Positions 14,853 through 22,864 of a stretch of 37,317 bases of DNA are shown here, one piece after another. Within the stretch, counting starts at the first letter, position 1. Each line of letters begins with the position of its first letter. A program made the position numbers and the translations under genes. The notes beneath the pieces are model-generated. The model was given only the letters and a program-made list of their open reading frames with translations, did no database searches and was not told the DNA's origin. Source of the DNA: Armatimonadota bacterium (GTDB lineage: Bacteria > Armatimonadota > Armatimonadia > Armatimonadales > Capsulimonadaceae); NCBI GenBank assembly GCA_025354405.1, contig JANXMY010000213.1:1-37317 (forward strand). Direction: 5' to 3'.

Positions 14853-15791
14853 TCAGGGCATAAACGGCTCCGCTTTGACTGTTTGACCGTCGCTCAGGAA
14901 TGTCACCGCGCCGTTCTGATCCGTCCGAAAGGTCTGAATGGCATTTGCGGCAAGGCGGGCGAGAGTCGCGGGGGAAGGGTGGCCGAAGTGGTTGTGCCGG
15001 CCGCAGGAAATTGCAGCATAGCGGGGACGTACCCGGGCGAGAAACGCCTCACTGGACGCATTCGCGGCTCCGTGGTGCCCGGCTTTCAGCACGTCGGCTG
15101 ATAAGTCTGAGCCGGAGTCCAGCAGTGTCTGCTCGGCGGCGGCTTCGGCATCGCCCATCAGCAGGAAATGGGTGCGGCCATAGGTCAGCCGCAGGACGAC
15201 CGAGTAGTTGTTGACCGTGCTGTTGTCTGGGTTCACGCCGTAAGGTGTGCCCGATGCGGGCGGGTTCAGAACATCTGCGGAGACGCCGTCGCCGAGGTCC
15301 AGATGCATCCCCCGGCAGGCGTGTGTGTAGGAGAGATGACGGCTTTTTACCCCGGCCAGAAATGCTTGATACGCCGGAGTCGGATAGGGCAGTACGGTCC
15401 CGTCCATCACCGTCCCGACGGGCTCCTCGCGGAGCACGGAGAGCAGGCCGCCGACATGGTCGCCGTGCGGATGAGTCAGTACGAGAACATCGACGCGGTT
15501 AATCCCCCGCGTATGCAGATAGGGCACGACCACGCGCTCCCCGACATCCGCACCGTCCTCCGGGCGCGTTTCGTCATTGACTCCACCCCCGTCGATCACC
15601 ATTGTCCGCCCCGAAGGTGTTTCCACCACGAGGCAGTCCCCCTGGCCGACATCGAGAACGCACACCCGCAGCTTGCCGCGCTCCAGGTCAGGGTGGGTGA
15701 GGCGAACCGCCCCCCACCAGAGCAGGGGTGTGAGTATCAGCAGGGGCAGAAAGCGGCGCGGGTTTTGGCGCAAGGCGGCGGGAAAGGGCAT
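14853..15791 (-). CDS. ComEC C-terminal part: MBL-fold hydrolase
   Basis: A 312-residue protein with an N-terminal membrane helix (FLPLLILTPLLWWGAV) and a metallo-beta-lactamase domain like that at the C terminus of ComEC/Rec2, thought to degrade the non-transforming DNA strand. Motifs include LDVGQGDC, IDGGG, THPHGDHVGG, LLMGDAE and AGHHGAANAS, so metal ligands look complete. GGAG lies six bases before the ATG at 15791, supporting its own translation. The first 104 bases overlap the end of the ComEC membrane gene in another frame. In most bacteria both parts are one protein; here the split may be natural or due to a frameshift (+1 relative to the upstream frame). Confidence 0.85.
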   Translation of the reverse strand: MPFPAALRQNPRRFLPLLILTPLLWWGAVRLTHPDLERGKLRVCVLDVGQGDCLVVETPSGRTMVIDGGGVNDETRPEDGADVGERVVVPYLHTRGINRVDVLVLTHPHGDHVGGLLSVLREEPVGTVMDGTVLPYPTPAYQAFLAGVKSRHLSYTHACRGMHLDLGDGVSADVLNPPASGTPYGVNPDNSTVNNYSVVLRLTYGRTHFLLMGDAEAAAEQTLLDSGSDLSADVLKAGHHGAANASSEAFLARVRPRYAAISCGRHNHFGHPSPATLARLAANAIQTFRTDQNGAVTFLSDGQTVKAEPFMP

Positions 15792-17295
15792 GGGTGACTC
15801 CGTAAAGGGCGGCGTAGAAGCCGAGCAGAAGCGGGAGGGGCGGGGTCTGGATCGCACGGTAGGCCCAGGGCGATTCGCCGAAGCCGCGGACGATTCGAAT
15901 GACTCCCGTGATTCCCAGCCCCGCCGCCGAGAGCAGAAATCCCCCGGCCATGTGCCAAAAGCTCCACAGGAGTGCTCCGGTAAAGCCCAGAGGAATGAGC
16001 ACGAACAAAGCCGGGACCACCAGCAGGTTCGCCAGCCAGCCGGTCAAAGAAATTTGGTTGTAATCGGAGGCGACCAGTGGCATTGCGCCGAGCTGGGCGA
16101 GCAGGGAAAGGCCGGTCAGCTCAAGGGCTCGCAGTGCGGCCTTGCGGAGCAGAAGTGACTGGAAACGGGCAGTGATCCGGGGACGCCAGAAGCTGTCCCA
16201 GACCGGCATCGTCAGCACCAGAGTCAGAATAGTCACGAATGACATCTGGAATCCCGGCTCCAGCAACGCCGTCGGCTGCAGCAGCAGGATCGTCAGGGCC
16301 GCCGCCCCGATCGCAGTTGGCAGATCGGGTTCGCGCTCAAAGAGCAGCGCCCCAAAGTAGAGCGTCGCCATCAGCACCGCCCGGGTCACGGAGGGCCGCC
16401 CTCCGGCCATCAGCGCATACAGCCAGAGCGCGGCGATACAGAGAGCCGCGCCCCCTTTGCGGGGCAGAGTGAGTCTGCGGCAGAGCCATTCCAGCCAGAA
16501 CGCGGCGATGCCGACATGCAGCCCGGCGGAGGCCAGGATATGCACGGTGCCGGTATGGATAAAGTCGGCCATGAGGTCGGCAGGCAGGTCCGTGCGGTGG
16601 CCGATGAGAATTCCCCCCAGCACCGCGGCCTCCACCGGCGGAAGGGAGGCATGGAGCGCGGTCAGCATACGTCGGCGCACGGTCCAGGCCAGCTCCACGA
16701 AGGGGTTGAGACGGCTTGCGCCCAACTTCTCAACTGACCCGGGCCGGTTCACGCGCAGCTGGCAATAGACGCCGCGGCGAGCCAGGAAGTCGCGCCAGGA
16801 GAATGCCCCTGGGTTGGTTGCTCCGATCGGTGTTTCCAGGCGGCCCCTCAGCCGTATCCGGTCTCCGTAGTCGAGGGACTGACCCGCCGCCGACTCTGGC
16901 CCTAGCCCCACTGAAACGTCGCCGGTCACCGAGGAAGTTTGTCCGCGCACGATCAGCGTTTCCGCGCGCAGGAAGAAAGAGAGCCGTCCGCCACGCCGCA
17001 TTTCCGGGTCGCTGAGAATGGTTCCGGTGAGTGTGACCGGCACCAGCGAGTCGGCGTGATGGGAAATATCTGAGAGTGGCTGGGTCTGGAACGCTGCCAG
17101 CCGCAGACCTCCGGCTCCGATTCCGAGAAGCATCAAGCCTGCGAAGAAGAGCGCCGGCTTTCGGCTGAACGCTGCGGCACAAAATCCCAGCAAAAAGAGG
17201 CCGAATACGACCGCTAGTGGCAGCCATCCGAACACCCTCAGCCCGATCCCGACCGCAAACGCCGCTGCCCAGGTCAAAAGTGGACGATTGAGCAC
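15688..17295 (-). CDS. comEC: ComEC/Rec2 competence membrane channel, N-terminal part
   Basis: A 535-residue membrane protein forming the DNA uptake channel of natural transformation. The first 200 residues have helices and the DUF4131/OB-like domain (VTLTGTILSDPEMRRGG, GDRIRLRGRLETP). Then comes the Competence domain with many helices, including HILASAGLHVGI, the ComEC signature. The last 25 residues (PAPLSAPADTHTPALVGGG) look like unselected sequence, because the conserved protein continues in another frame from 15791. The GTG start at 17295 has GGGAGG eight bases upstream. No other competence gene is in the window. Confidence 0.87.
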   Translation of the reverse strand: MLNRPLLTWAAAFAVGIGLRVFGWLPLAVVFGLFLLGFCAAAFSRKPALFFAGLMLLGIGAGGLRLAAFQTQPLSDISHHADSLVPVTLTGTILSDPEMRRGGRLSFFLRAETLIVRGQTSSVTGDVSVGLGPESAAGQSLDYGDRIRLRGRLETPIGATNPGAFSWRDFLARRGVYCQLRVNRPGSVEKLGASRLNPFVELAWTVRRRMLTALHASLPPVEAAVLGGILIGHRTDLPADLMADFIHTGTVHILASAGLHVGIAAFWLEWLCRRLTLPRKGGAALCIAALWLYALMAGGRPSVTRAVLMATLYFGALLFEREPDLPTAIGAAALTILLLQPTALLEPGFQMSFVTILTLVLTMPVWDSFWRPRITARFQSLLLRKAALRALELTGLSLLAQLGAMPLVASDYNQISLTGWLANLLVVPALFVLIPLGFTGALLWSFWHMAGGFLLSAAGLGITGVIRIVRGFGESPWAYRAIQTPPLPLLLGFYAALYGVTHALSRRLAPKPAPLSAPADTHTPALVGGGSPHPP

Positions 17296-17436
17296 GAATG
17301 TAGCCTCCCTGCGAGCTCCATGCCTTCCCTGGCACCTCTCTGCCCTTTAAGATACCTGATGACGACACAAAATACTCTGCAGCATGGAAGAGTTTCTGTC
17401 GCAGGCATTCGAATCTTGAGCGATCGAGAAGAGTTT

Positions 17437-17480
17437 CGAGTGGTTGAAAACCACTCGCTAGGTAAGGCACCCTTCGGGTG
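17437..17480 (+). repeat. Double-hairpin intergenic repeat, copy 3 (complete)
   Basis: Hairpin one is CGAGTGGTT (17437-17445), loop GAA, AACCACTCG (17449-17457). Hairpin two is CACCC (17468-17472), loop TTC, GGGTG (17476-17480). The layout matches 1944-1987 base for base, with hairpin starts 31 apart and the linker CTAGGTAAGG close to CTAGGCGAGG. Confidence 0.85.
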
Positions 17481-17547
17481 TAAAGAAGGCAGACCGATTG
17501 CCTGCTCTGCGTCTTCGTCCGTATCCGACGTCCGGAGGACGCTTTTA

Positions 17548-17573
17548 CCTAGCGAGTGGTTTTCAACCGCTCG
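17548..17573 (-). repeat. Hairpin repeat, copy 4 (inverted)
   Basis: The minus strand carries CGAGCGGTT (17573-17565), loop GAA, AACCACTCG (17561-17553), then CTAGGT as in copy 3. It pairs with copy 3 as an inverted repeat of about 27 bases with one mismatch. The second CACCC/GGGTG hairpin is missing. Confidence 0.8.
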
Positions 17574-17655
17574 TCCCGCTCGTCCCGCCCGCTCGGCTCA
17601 GGACGGGCGAGTTGAAGCCGCTCCCGTTTGGGTAAAGGCAAAGAGGAGTACCACC

Positions 17656-17988
17656 GTGTCAGACTACTATAACGATGAAGACCTGGGGCGATTTGCGGAG
17701 ATCGGACGTGCCCGTCCGGATTTGATGGAAAAGTTCTTCACCTACTATCAGGCGACCCTGGAAGAGGGGGCTTTGACCAGGCGGGAGAAAGCCTTGATCG
17801 GTCTGGCTGTGGCCCACGCCATCCCCTGCCCGTATTGTATCGACTCGTTCGCACAGTCCTGCCTGGAAGCCGGATCCAACCTTGAACAGATCACCGAAGC
17901 GATCCATGTCGCCAGCAGCATACGCGGCGGGGCGACTTTGATCCACGGCCTGCAGGCCCTGAACTCCATCGACAAAGTGAGTATGTAG
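17656..17988 (+). CDS. Arsenosugar biosynthesis-associated peroxidase-like protein (AhpD fold)
   Basis: A 110-residue protein of the carboxymuconolactone decarboxylase/AhpD fold. The redox motif CPYC lies at C58 and C61 (AIPCPYCIDSF), followed by the helix typical for the family (LEQITEAIHVASSIRGGATLIHG). This small protein is the usual partner of ArsS and is often named arsenosugar biosynthesis-associated peroxidase. Some relatives use selenocysteine here; this one uses Cys. The frame runs from 17320, but GTG 17656 is the start because AGAGGAG lies seven bases before it and the family begins there. ArsS follows 14 bases later, clearly in the same operon. Confidence 0.87.
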   Translation: MSDYYNDEDLGRFAEIGRARPDLMEKFFTYYQATLEEGALTRREKALIGLAVAHAIPCPYCIDSFAQSCLEAGSNLEQITEAIHVASSIRGGATLIHGLQALNSIDKVSM

Positions 17989-18002
17989 AGAGCAGAGAAT
18001 TT

Positions 18003-19007
18003 ATGGCGGTGAGTCTGGTAATGGCCGAGACCCTTGTGGCGGCTGAGAGTACGGAGTTCGATGCGGCGCTCAGCCGCAGTGGGCTGTTCCCCTTGCAGGC
18101 ACTTGGCATTGATACCCTGCAGGTCAATGTCGGCAAAAAATGCAATCAGGCCTGTGGTCACTGCCATGTCGAGGCTGGCCCGAACCGGACGGAGGAGATG
18201 ACGCGGGAGACTGCCGAGACGGTTATCGACGTCTTGCGGCGGAATGCGCCGCTGGCGACGCTCGACATTACCGGCGGTGCGCCGGAACTCAATCCTTCGT
18301 TCCGATACTTGGTCACAGAGGCGCGTGCCCTGGGGCGGCATGTTATCGATCGATGCAACCTTACGATTTTGTTTGTCCCGGGACAGGAGAGTCTTGCCGA
18401 TTTTCTGGCGGAAAACGGCATTGAAGTCGTCGCCTCACTGCCATATTATCTGGCCGACAGGACGGATGCGCAGCGGGGAAACGGCGTGTTTGAGCAGAGC
18501 ATCGCCGGGCTGCATATGCTGAACGCCCTCGGATACGGCCAGCCTGACTCCGGCTTACTGCTGAACCTCGTTTACAATCCGACTGGGGCCTTTCTGCCGC
18601 CCCCGCAAGCCGGAATTGAGAGTGAATACCGGCGCGAACTTCAAAAGCGGCACGGCATCGTCTTCAATCACCTTTATACCATCACCAACATGCCGATCGC
18701 CCGGTTCCGGCACTTTCTGGAGCGGACGGGTAACTACGAGCGCTACCTTCGCCGGCTCACCGACGCCTTCAATCCCGCCGCCGCTGCAAGCGTCATGTGT
18801 CGCTCGCTGATCTCTGTGGGCTACGACGGCACGCTTTCGGACTGCGATTTCAACCAGATGCTGGAGATGCCCGTCTGGGAAGGCATCCCACGCCATATCC
18901 GGGATTTCGACTATGCGCCGCTCGCCGCTCGCCGGATTGTGACCGGCGATCACTGCCTGGGATGCACTGCCGGAGCCGGATCGTCCTGCGGCGGTGCGAC
19001 TGTATGA
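18003..19007 (+). CDS. arsS: ArsS-family radical SAM protein
   Basis: A 334-residue radical SAM enzyme. The cluster motif is C47-x3-C51-x2-C54 (KCNQACGHCH). LDITGGAPELNP and LVYNPTGAFLPP are family motifs. The C-terminal part has MCRSLISVGYDG and SDCDFNQM, ending in HCLGCTAGAGSSCGG, which probably binds further iron-sulfur clusters. ArsS is linked to arsenosugar formation: it is proposed to add a deoxyadenosyl group to dimethylarsenic compounds. Some homologues are selenoproteins; all these positions are Cys here. ATG 18003 has only a weak ribosome binding site and Met7 is possible. No arsM methyltransferase is in the window. Confidence 0.92.
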   Translation: MAVSLVMAETLVAAESTEFDAALSRSGLFPLQALGIDTLQVNVGKKCNQACGHCHVEAGPNRTEEMTRETAETVIDVLRRNAPLATLDITGGAPELNPSFRYLVTEARALGRHVIDRCNLTILFVPGQESLADFLAENGIEVVASLPYYLADRTDAQRGNGVFEQSIAGLHMLNALGYGQPDSGLLLNLVYNPTGAFLPPPQAGIESEYRRELQKRHGIVFNHLYTITNMPIARFRHFLERTGNYERYLRRLTDAFNPAAAASVMCRSLISVGYDGTLSDCDFNQMLEMPVWEGIPRHIRDFDYAPLAARRIVTGDHCLGCTAGAGSSCGGATV

Positions 19008-19020
19008 GTGGCGGAAGGGT

Positions 19021-19734
19021 ATGAGCCAGCGTCCGGCGATCATCGTCATGGCAAAAGCCCCACTCCCCGGCACGGTCAAGACGCGTCTTTCCGGGGCCTA
19101 TCCAGATGCGGAGATCGTCGCGCTGGCCTCCTGTTTCCTGGCCGACACCGTCTCCGCCGCGAAGCAGGTGGGGCCGTCGGTCCTGCTTGCCTACGCGCCC
19201 GAAGGCGGTCAGGCCGTGATCGAGCCTATTGTTGGGCCCCTGGCCGGAGCGGCTGTGTTATGGACCTGCCAGCAGGGTGCGAACCTTGGTGACCGGATGC
19301 ATGCGGCACTTGTCCAGGCGGCGCAATGGGGATTTACCCCGCTCGTGATGGTCGGGACAGACAGCCCCAGCCTGCCACTCGCGCACTACCAATCCGCGCT
19401 GGAGATCCTGCGGTGCGGCGAAGCAGAGGTCGTGCTGGGACCTGCCGAAGACGGTGGGTTTTATCTGATTGGCGTCTCGGCCCCTAGTCCCGCCCTGTTC
19501 GAAGGCGTAGTCTGGAGCAGCCCGGCCGTATGCCAGCAGACGAGAGAGAATGCTGAGCGGGCGGGCCTGCGAGTGCGGACAATTGCCCCGTGGTACGACA
19601 TCGATACCCCCGAGGACCTGCAGCGTCTTCAGGTCGAGCTGCTGGCCGATCCCACCGGTACGGTACGCGCCCCGGCAACCTGCCGCTGGCTGCGCTCGCA
19701 TCTGCTGCCTTCCGATTCAACTCTCTCACTTTAA
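19021..19734 (+). CDS. TIGR04282-family glycosyltransferase (DUF2064)
   Basis: A 237-residue nucleotidyltransferase-like glycosyltransferase of the type found with ArsS (earlier called rSAM/selenodomain-associated transferase 1). The N terminus AIIVMAKAPLPGTVKTRL is the nucleotide-binding signature. GTDSPSLPLAHY carries the metal-binding Asp, and GPAEDGGFYLIG is highly conserved. Its role is probably building the sugar part of arsenosugars; this rests on genomic association. It follows ArsS by 13 bases. Its TAA stop overlaps the stop of the convergent TIGR04283-type gene within TTAA. Confidence 0.88.
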   Translation: MSQRPAIIVMAKAPLPGTVKTRLSGAYPDAEIVALASCFLADTVSAAKQVGPSVLLAYAPEGGQAVIEPIVGPLAGAAVLWTCQQGANLGDRMHAALVQAAQWGFTPLVMVGTDSPSLPLAHYQSALEILRCGEAEVVLGPAEDGGFYLIGVSAPSPALFEGVVWSSPAVCQQTRENAERAGLRVRTIAPWYDIDTPEDLQRLQVELLADPTGTVRAPATCRWLRSHLLPSDSTLSL

Positions 19735-20414
19735 CGAACATCATCGTACCAATCCTTCAGGCGTGATGCCGGCACACCGATCCGGTATCCGGCATACAGA
19801 GCCAGCATCAGAAGCGATGTTCGCCAGACGCCCCGCGCCAGCCAGCGCCGTGCCGACAGGGTGACAGAGGAGCGCAGCACGACGAAGCGGCCCTTTTGAT
19901 TGAGTCGCCGGACGAACTCAACATCCTCGAACAGAGGCCAGTCCGGAAAACCCCCTGCGGCGTCGAAGATGGTTCGGCGAACGAAGATCGCCTGGTCGCC
20001 GGTCGCGTAGCGAAACGCCCGTGAGTGCCAGTTGATGACCCTTGCAACCAAACCGAGGGACCAGGGGCGGCGCTCGGCGAAGCGGACAGAAAAACAGCCG
20101 CCGGCAGACTTGGCATTCTGCAAAACAGAGATAATCGCCGCCGCCGTATCGGGCGACGGCAGGCAGTCGGCATGCAGGAACAGGAGCACATCGCCAAGGG
20201 CGCTCCGTGCCCCGGCGTTCAGCTGCGGACCGCGCCCCCGCTCGGAGTCGACCAGCCGAAGGCCCGCCTGCGATTGGATCCATTCGCGGGTTCCATCAGT
20301 GCTGCCACCGTCGACCACGAGAATTTCCTGCGGGCGGAGTGCCTGCGCCGCCGCTACGATGGCAGGAAGGCCTGTCCGTTCATTGAGGGTTGGGATGATG
20401 ATCGTGAGCTGCAT
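19731..20414 (-). CDS. TIGR04283-family glycosyltransferase (GT2)
   Basis: A 227-residue family 2 glycosyltransferase of the type found in ArsS loci (rSAM/selenodomain-associated transferase 2). It has IIIPTLNE near the start, VVDGGSTDGT (33-42), the FLHADC metal motif (79-84), a DQAIFVRR segment and PLFEDVEFVRRL. A short hydrophobic stretch near the C terminus (SLLMLALYAGY) may contact the membrane. It is convergent with the TIGR04282-type gene and divergent from the flavoprotein gene that starts about 60 bases away. The association suggests arsenosugar assembly, but the acceptor is unknown. Confidence 0.9.
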   Translation of the reverse strand: MQLTIIIPTLNERTGLPAIVAAAQALRPQEILVVDGGSTDGTREWIQSQAGLRLVDSERGRGPQLNAGARSALGDVLLFLHADCLPSPDTAAAIISVLQNAKSAGGCFSVRFAERRPWSLGLVARVINWHSRAFRYATGDQAIFVRRTIFDAAGGFPDWPLFEDVEFVRRLNQKGRFVVLRSSVTLSARRWLARGVWRTSLLMLALYAGYRIGVPASRLKDWYDDVR

Positions 20415-20474
20415 TGTGGGTATGTCTCAGTGTACCTCTTCGGAAAGACTATCGCGAGATGGAAAGAATTCGAC

Positions 20475-21989
20475 ATGCGAAATAAAGCGGACTATGACAT
20501 TATCATCCTCGGCGGCGGCTCCGCCGGAATTGTGTCCGGCGTCATGGCCGGAGCACTGGGGCTGCGAATCCTGCTCATCGAAAAGGGGAAACTCGGCGGC
20601 GAATGCCTCAATACCGGGTGCGTCCCAAGCAAGGCCCTGATCCACGCCGCCCGCGTGGCCCATACACTGAATTCCGCCGGGCAAAGCGGCATCCAAGCAC
20701 CGGGAGTGACCCGGGAGGACATGGCGGGCGTGATGAACGTTGTCCGCGGCGCGATTGGGGAGGTGCAGAGTGCCGACGCCACCGAAGCCCTGATGAAAGA
20801 TAACGGTGTCGAAATCCGAATGGGCGACGCGCGGTTCCAGGATAGTCACACCCTGCTGCTGGAGGGGACGGTGCTGCGGGCGGATAATTTCATCCTCGCC
20901 ACCGGCTCCCGTCCGCGCTCAGTCGAGATCCCGGGGCTGGACGACGCCGGGTATTTGACCAATCAGACTCTCTTCGATCTGCAGGAGATCCCGGCGCGGC
21001 TGCTGATTCTGGGCGGCGGCCCGGTCGGGGTCGAAATGGCACAGGCATTCTGCCGTCTGGGCTGCCACGTTACCCTGGTCCAGCGCGGCCCGCGCCTGCT
21101 CCCGCGCGACGATTCGGAGCTGACCGATCTCCTGACCGATATTCTGCGAGGCGAAGGGGTTGATGTCCGCCTGAACTCCACGTTAGCCTCGGTCGAAAAG
21201 CGAGAGGGAGAGATCACAGCCCGCATCGCGGCAGAAGGCGGGACGGACACGGTTCTCTGCGACGCTGTCTTCGTGGCGGCGGGCCGCGCCCCGAACACGG
21301 AAGGTCTTGGGCTCGAAGCGGCGGGGGTTCGTTTCGACGAGACGCAGGTTTTTGTGGACGACTGGCTCCGCACTTCCGTGCCGCATATATACGCCTGCGG
21401 CGACCTACTTGGCACGCAGCAATTTTCGCATCTGGCCGAATATGAGGCGAAGATCGTCGTGCGCAATATTGCGTTTCCGGGGAAATCATCTGCCGATCGG
21501 CGGATGGCCCTCTGGGCAACATTCACCGACCCCGAAATGGCGCATCTGGGGATGACGGAGGAAGAAGTGAAAGCGGCGGGCCTGAACTATGAAGTCCTTC
21601 GGCAGCCCTTTGCGCAGAATGACCGCGCCATCGTCGACGGCACGGCGCAGGGCCTGGTCAAGGTGATCACGCAGGGAATTACGGGCAGGATTTTAGGCGT
21701 GCATATTTTCGGGCCGAACGCCGGGGAGCTGCTCCACGAATGGATACTGGCCATGCAGCAGGGCCATTCAGTCCGCACCATCGCCGATATGGTCCATGTC
21801 TACCCCTCGCTCTCCATGGCGAGTCAGCATGCGGCCCAGCGCTGGTATGAAGCGAAGTCAAAGGAGCCTTGGATCGCAAAGTCGCTGAGAGCTTATATTC
21901 AGAATATCCGTCCGCATCGGGCCGGGATCGGCCTGGGGCTTGCCGCGGCTGTGGGGATCGGGCTGGGAGCAGCCCTGAGGAAGAAGTGA
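20475..21989 (+). CDS. Mercuric reductase-like FAD/NAD(P) disulfide oxidoreductase
   Basis: A 504-residue flavoprotein of the class I pyridine nucleotide-disulfide oxidoreductases. FAD binding is GGGSAG (13-18). The redox disulfide is C44 and C49 in GGECLNTGCVPSK. LILGGGPVGVEMA binds NAD(P)H and YACGD is the second FAD motif. Lipoamide and glutathione reductases end with HPTxxE; here that region reads HVYPSLSM, so the His-Glu base pair is missing. Mercuric reductases are also altered here, but their C-terminal Cys pair is absent. The last 20 residues form a hydrophobic helix with a basic end, suggesting membrane attachment. GGAAAG lies eight bases before ATG 20475; the longer frame from 20025 runs antisense through the glycosyltransferase. 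Confidence 0.88.
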   Translation: MRNKADYDIIILGGGSAGIVSGVMAGALGLRILLIEKGKLGGECLNTGCVPSKALIHAARVAHTLNSAGQSGIQAPGVTREDMAGVMNVVRGAIGEVQSADATEALMKDNGVEIRMGDARFQDSHTLLLEGTVLRADNFILATGSRPRSVEIPGLDDAGYLTNQTLFDLQEIPARLLILGGGPVGVEMAQAFCRLGCHVTLVQRGPRLLPRDDSELTDLLTDILRGEGVDVRLNSTLASVEKREGEITARIAAEGGTDTVLCDAVFVAAGRAPNTEGLGLEAAGVRFDETQVFVDDWLRTSVPHIYACGDLLGTQQFSHLAEYEAKIVVRNIAFPGKSSADRRMALWATFTDPEMAHLGMTEEEVKAAGLNYEVLRQPFAQNDRAIVDGTAQGLVKVITQGITGRILGVHIFGPNAGELLHEWILAMQQGHSVRTIADMVHVYPSLSMASQHAAQRWYEAKSKEPWIAKSLRAYIQNIRPHRAGIGLGLAAAVGIGLGAALRKK

Positions 21990-21999
21990 AGGCTGGCGG

Positions 22000-22800
22000 C
22001 TAGGCACGGGGCTGCTTGTTGAGAATCACTTCGCAGGGTGCGTGATCAAGCACCGATCGGATCACCCGTGCCAGGCGCGTGTCGGCGGGGTCGTTTGAGG
22101 GCAGGTAGCCTAAGACGATCAGTGAAGCATTAAGTGCGGCAGCCTGTGTCACGATCTCCTCGCCGACCTCCCTGGACCGGATAACGCGCGGCTCCGCGAT
22201 TACCCCTTCGCAGCGGGCGCTACGAATTGCCGCATCGAGAGCGAGGGCCGCTGCGGCTTCCTCTTCGGGAAGCGGGGCGGTAAGGGGTAGATGCCGCGGG
22301 ACTTCCAGCATGTACGTTACATGCAGACGGGCTTTTCGAGTTTCTCCCTCGGCAGTCGCCAGGCGGCAGGCCAGCCCGGCCGCCACCTCCGGGTTTTCGC
22401 CACTAAGCAGAGGCACGAGTATTTCCAGAGGCGGACGGTTCCCGGTCACGGCTCGGCTCGGACCCGGCCCCGCCAAGCGGAGCGATGCTCGTGCTTCTTC
22501 CAGTGTGCCGGTAATCGGCAGGCGCGAACGTACTCCCGGCACGGCCCTGATGACCTCTATGATGGGGCCTGGCAGGTTGCAGACCACGATCCGGGCCCGG
22601 TAGCGCTCGATATAATCCATCGCATCTCGGAACGTCTTCGCTCCCTCTGGGGAGCATCCGGTCAGCCCGCCACCGTCCACGATAATGCCTTCCATGTGAT
22701 GACGCAGCAGCAGGTTCGCCGCCGCCTGAATGGTTGGCCAGAGGTTTTTGTCTAGTGCGCCCTCGAGCCGCACCACATCTTCCCGCGCTTCAATGATCAT
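22000..22800 (-). CDS. STAS domain - universal stress protein (UspA) fusion
   Basis: A 266-residue soluble protein with two parts. Residues 1 to about 105 look like a STAS domain, as in anti-sigma factor antagonists: VRLEGALDKNLWPTIQAAANLLLRHHMEGIIVDGGGLTGCSPEG fits its strand-helix order, though it is weakly conserved. Residues about 125-262 are a UspA domain: LEILVPLLSG, then ASLIVLGYLPSN and RSVLDHAPCEVIL. The usual ATP-binding GxxG-x9-G(S/T) is not intact, so it may not bind ATP. A link between general stress and sigma factor control is inference. A TACAAT -10 lies about 45 bases upstream. Confidence 0.72.
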   Translation of the reverse strand: MIIEAREDVVRLEGALDKNLWPTIQAAANLLLRHHMEGIIVDGGGLTGCSPEGAKTFRDAMDYIERYRARIVVCNLPGPIIEVIRAVPGVRSRLPITGTLEEARASLRLAGPGPSRAVTGNRPPLEILVPLLSGENPEVAAGLACRLATAEGETRKARLHVTYMLEVPRHLPLTAPLPEEEAAAALALDAAIRSARCEGVIAEPRVIRSREVGEEIVTQAAALNASLIVLGYLPSNDPADTRLARVIRSVLDHAPCEVILNKQPRA

Positions 22801-22843
22801 AAAAAGTTACTGTTCTGCCCGCTCCACGTAATCTAAGCAGTTT

Positions 22844-22851
22844 ATTGTACC
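22844..22851 (-). promoter_or_regulatory. -10 element for the STAS-USP gene
   Basis: On the minus strand GGGTACAAT gives a -10 box with a start near 22837 and a leader of about 37 bases. The -35 region is poor. Confidence 0.45.
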
Positions 22852-22864
22852 CGCTCCTCTTTAC

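Larger units (their letters stand above)
17296..17655. other. Intergenic region with inverted repeat pair, no gene seen
   Basis: No credible coding frame. It holds two oppositely oriented copies of the CGAGTGGTT-type hairpin (17437-17480 and 17548-17573). Together they enclose about 70 bases, looking like terminal inverted repeats of a small element. GACGTCCGGAGGACGC near 17528-17543 adds partial symmetry. AGAGGAG at 17642-17648 is the ribosome binding site of the next gene. No clear promoter was found. Confidence 0.5.

Noticed and set aside
17437-17573. CRISPR array made of the repeated hairpins
   Set aside because: Only two copies, in opposite orientation, and no regular spacers or cas genes.
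18940-19007. Selenocysteine in ArsS
   Set aside because: The family includes selenoproteins, but no in-frame TGA is present here; all the relevant positions are Cys codons.
20025-20474. N-terminal extension of the flavoprotein gene
   Set aside because: The extension is antisense to the clear glycosyltransferase at 19731-20414. The FAD motif begins right after ATG 20475, which has a ribosome binding site.
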